From assembly GCF_016907085.1 (NCBI RefSeq), contig NZ_JAFBBJ010000001.1, positions 1 to 64,000 of the forward strand: a DNA stretch of 64,000 nucleotides. Reading direction: 5' to 3'. Below the pieces are notes generated by a model. The model had not been told where the DNA came from, made no database searches, and saw nothing but the letters and a program-made list of their open reading frames with translations. The DNA comes from Clavibacter michiganensis (lineage in GTDB: Bacteria; Actinomycetota; Actinomycetes; Actinomycetales; Microbacteriaceae). Position numbers and translations under genes: made by a program. Positions 61,974 through 64,000 of the stretch are shown here, piece after piece. Numbering within the stretch: position 1 is the first letter of the stretch; each line of letters begins with the position of its first letter.

Positions 61974-63476
61974 GTGTCCACGCTCAGCGATCTCGTGCAT
62001 GCCCAGGGTCTGTCCTCCGACGCGGACGTCGAGTGGCTGCACCTCCTCGTCGGCGATTGGCAGCTCCTCGCCGATCTCGCGTTCGCGGACATCGTGCTGT
62101 GGGTCCCCACCGTGAGCGGCAGCTTCGTCGCGGTCGCGCACGCCCGGCCGTCGAGCTCAGCCACTCTGTTCTACCGCGACTTCGTCGGGCAGCCCATCAA
62201 GGCGGAGTGGCGCAAGCAGGTCACCGACGCGCACGAGACCGCCCGCATCATCGACTCGTCCGCGCCGGACTGGTACGAGGAGACGCCGACCCGCGTGCGG
62301 GCCGTGCCGGTGCTGCGTCGCCTGGCGCAGGGCAGCCCCGAGGTCACGGACACCCCCATCGCCGTGATCACGCGCCACACCAACCTCAGCGAGACCCGCA
62401 CTCCGAGCCGCCAGGAGCTGACGTTCAACGAGTGCGCCAACGACCTCTTCGCGATGATCGCCGACGGCGACTTCCCCGACCTCGGCTCGCCGACCGGTCC
62501 CCGGCGCGGTGCGCCTCGCGCGTCCGACGGTCTCCTGCGTCTCGACGTCGACGGCATCACGACCTTCGCGAGCCCCAACGCCCTCAGCGCCTTCAACCGC
62601 ATGGGCTTCTCCGAGGAGCTCGAGGGGGAGTCCCTCGCGGACGCGACGTCCAGCCTGCTCACCGGAAAGCGGCTGACGGTCGACGAGTCGCTGCCGCTGA
62701 TCGTCGCCGGTCGGGCTCCGTGGCGCACGGACATCGAGTCGCGCGGCGTCACCGTGTCGCTCCGCGCCATCCCGATCCGCAGCCACGGAGAGCGGGTCGG
62801 CGCGGTCGTGCTCTGCCGCGACGTGACGGAGCTGCGCCACCAGGAGCGCGAGCTGATCACCAAGGACGCGACGATCCGCGAGATCCACCACCGGGTGAAG
62901 AACAACCTCCAGACGGTCGCGAGCCTCCTGCGGATCCAGGCGCGCCGGTCGCACACGGAGGAGGCGCGTGAGGCGCTCGGCCACGCCCAGCGCCGGGTGG
63001 GCGCCATCGCCGTGGTGCACGACACGCTCAGCGAGGGGCTGAACCAGAACGTCGACTTCGACGCGGTGTTCGACCGCGTGCTGCTGCTCATCGCCGAGGT
63101 GGCCTCCGCGCACAACACCCGGGTGCATCCGAAGATCCTGGGCAGCTTCGGCGTGCTGCCGAGCGCCTACGCGACGCCGCTCGCCCTCGCGCTCACCGAG
63201 CTCGTGACGAACGCGGTCGAGCACGGCCTGGCGGGGCGCTCGGGGGAGGTGGCCATCGAGGCAGCGCGCACCGAGGAGACGCTCACCGTCAGCGTCCGCG
63301 ACGACGGCGTGGGGCTACCCGAGGGCAAGGTCGGGACGGGGCTCGGCACGCAGATCGTGCGGACGCTCATCCAGGGGGAGCTCGGCGGCACGATCGACTG
63401 GCACACGCTCATGGGCAGCGGCACCGAGGTGACCATCGAGGTGCCGCTGCGCTGGCTGGCCCCCGTCACGGCCTGA
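61974..63476 (+). CDS. pdtaS: Cytosolic sensor histidine kinase, PdtaS type
   Basis: 500 residues, no membrane helix. An N-terminal GAF-like domain (about 1-150) and a PAS domain (about 185-290) precede a HisKA_2 region with EIHHRVKNNLQTVASLL (His305) and an ATPase domain with DDGVGLPEGKVGTGLG. Kinases of this type pair with the ANTAR-domain RNA-binding regulator PdtaR, which is not in the window. Mycobacterial Rv3220c, its relative, also lies next to whiB1, as here. A TAGGCT box 6 bases before the GTG suggests a leaderless mRNA. Confidence 0.9.
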   Translation: MSTLSDLVHAQGLSSDADVEWLHLLVGDWQLLADLAFADIVLWVPTVSGSFVAVAHARPSSSATLFYRDFVGQPIKAEWRKQVTDAHETARIIDSSAPDWYEETPTRVRAVPVLRRLAQGSPEVTDTPIAVITRHTNLSETRTPSRQELTFNECANDLFAMIADGDFPDLGSPTGPRRGAPRASDGLLRLDVDGITTFASPNALSAFNRMGFSEELEGESLADATSSLLTGKRLTVDESLPLIVAGRAPWRTDIESRGVTVSLRAIPIRSHGERVGAVVLCRDVTELRHQERELITKDATIREIHHRVKNNLQTVASLLRIQARRSHTEEAREALGHAQRRVGAIAVVHDTLSEGLNQNVDFDAVFDRVLLLIAEVASAHNTRVHPKILGSFGVLPSAYATPLALALTELVTNAVEHGLAGRSGEVAIEAARTEETLTVSVRDDGVGLPEGKVGTGLGTQIVRTLIQGELGGTIDWHTLMGSGTEVTIEVPLRWLAPVTA

Positions 63477-63510
63477 GCCAGCGCTCCGACCGGTCGACCA
63501 GCGCGCCGGA

Positions 63511-63552
63511 CGACGAGAGCCGGGCTGCCCGTGGGCGGCCCGGCTCTCGTCG
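63511..63552. terminator. Bidirectional hairpin between pdtaS and whiB1
   Basis: CGACGAGAGCCGGGC pairs perfectly (15 bp) with GCCCGGCTCTCGTCG around a 12-base loop, between the two convergent stop codons. Confidence 0.8.
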
Positions 63553-63571
63553 GTGGTGCGTGGTGCGTGCG

Positions 63572-63820
63572 TCAGCTGGCGCGGCGGGCGCGTGCGGCGC
63601 GGCGCTTGAGCGCGCGACGCTCGTCCTCGCTGAGTCCGCCCCAGACGCCCGAGTCCTGTCCGGTCTCGAGGGCGTACTGCAGGCACATCTCGGTGACGGA
63701 GCAGCGGCCGCAGACGGCCTTGGCCTTGTCGATCTGGTCGACGGCCGGGCCGGTGTTCCCCACGGGGAAGAACAGCTCGGGGTCCACAGTCAGGCAGGCT
63801 GCCTTGTCACGCCAGTCCAT
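63572..63820 (-). CDS. whiB1: WhiB-family iron-sulfur regulator, WhiB1
   Basis: 82 residues. Cys9, Cys37, Cys40 and Cys46 ligate the 4Fe-4S cluster; MDWRDKAAC, ELFFPVGNTGPA and QDSGVWGGLSEDERRALKRR are nearly identical in style to mycobacterial WhiB1. The protein binds the main sigma factor and is nitric-oxide sensitive in mycobacteria. GAGGAG lies 7 bases before the ATG. It is convergent with pdtaS. The upstream region holds a 14-bp palindrome (63852-63865). Confidence 0.96.
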   Translation of the reverse strand: MDWRDKAACLTVDPELFFPVGNTGPAVDQIDKAKAVCGRCSVTEMCLQYALETGQDSGVWGGLSEDERRALKRRAARARRAS

Positions 63821-64000
63821 AGGGGTGCTCCTCGGGTCGGTACTCGTTGCACGGCAGATCTGCCGCGGGATGGGGGTGGGGCGAGGCGTCCGGGAACCGC
63901 ATCGGGACGGGGCACGTGGCCCCTCCTCGTGAGATGCTCAGCTTCGGGGATTCGTCCCTTGTAAGCTCGGTTTCGGATCTGCTCACCACCCTGTGAACGA
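63821..64000 (-). promoter_or_regulatory. whiB1 upstream region
   Basis: The 5' leader carries a perfect palindrome CGGCAGATCTGCCG (63852-63865), about 30 bases before the whiB1 ATG. Further out, TTACAA (minus strand, 63964-63959) is a weak -10 candidate. The window ends here, so the full promoter may lie partly outside. Confidence 0.4.

Noticed and set aside
63807..63989. 60-codon reading frame upstream of whiB1 on the same strand
   Set aside because: It overlaps the whiB1 start and its leader palindrome, has no ribosome binding site and no recognisable pattern.
63929..63994. CRP-like sites upstream of whiB1
   Set aside because: The motifs are TCAC-N6-GTGA or 4-bp repeats, the inverse of the GTGA-N6-TCAC consensus, so they do not support CRP binding.

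Overview
The window is high-GC actinobacterial chromosome. Gene content and order fit a plant-associated Microbacteriaceae member, most likely Clavibacter or a close relative. The indicators are actinobacterial-only genes (two WhiB regulators, MtrAB-LpqB, DUF3499, DUF5719, an Rv3235-type protein, a PdtaS-type kinase), TANNNT-type -10 boxes placed directly before start codons, and a strikingly frequent GGATCC hexamer. The genus is inferred from gene content, not from a marker gene. I saw no tRNA, rRNA, CRISPR array, insertion sequence, prophage or replication origin.

Region 1 (1-25167) is a cell-envelope glycan locus. It starts with dTDP-rhamnose genes (end of rmlC, then rmlA) and continues with a sugar epimerase, seven glycosyltransferases of the GT2 class or related, and two large GT-C-like membrane proteins. 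UDP-galactopyranose mutase (glf) is followed by a GlfT2-like galactofuranosyltransferase. Next come a secreted repeat protein, a GtrA-type flippase, two O-antigen-ligase-like proteins, manA and galE. An AT-richer M23 peptidase gene (4375-5250) and a glutaryl-CoA-dehydrogenase-like gene sit inside the locus. Together these genes can supply dTDP-Rha, UDP-Gal, UDP-Galf and mannose-6-phosphate and assemble them on polyprenyl carriers.

Region 2 (25200-37190) matches the conserved actinobacterial whiB2-DUF3499-manB-sahH neighbourhood. It holds whiB2, a 1025-residue GT2/membrane fusion with a DUF5719 partner, a divergent Rv3259-type gene, DUF3499, manB and sahH. A complete copper-efflux module (csoR-copZ-copA, with two CsoR operators) lies between manB and sahH.

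Region 3 (37263-49239) is the MoxR/DUF58/DUF4350/DUF4129 membrane-AAA cluster with its usual SpoIIM and RDD partners. It is split by a beta-glucosidase/MFS/TetR cassette (39197-43749) that looks like an insertion for using plant or microbial beta-glucosides.

Region 4 (49352-58130) is mtrA-mtrB-lpqB-comF-hpf-secA, in the same order as in mycobacteria. Region 5 (58242-63820) holds an Rv3235-type protein, an unknown protein, a SAF-domain membrane protein, a CpaE/MinD-like ATPase, a PdtaS-type histidine kinase and, convergently, whiB1.

Most genes are tightly packed with ATGA or GTGA overlaps. Strong GC hairpins without a T tract separate the transcription units.
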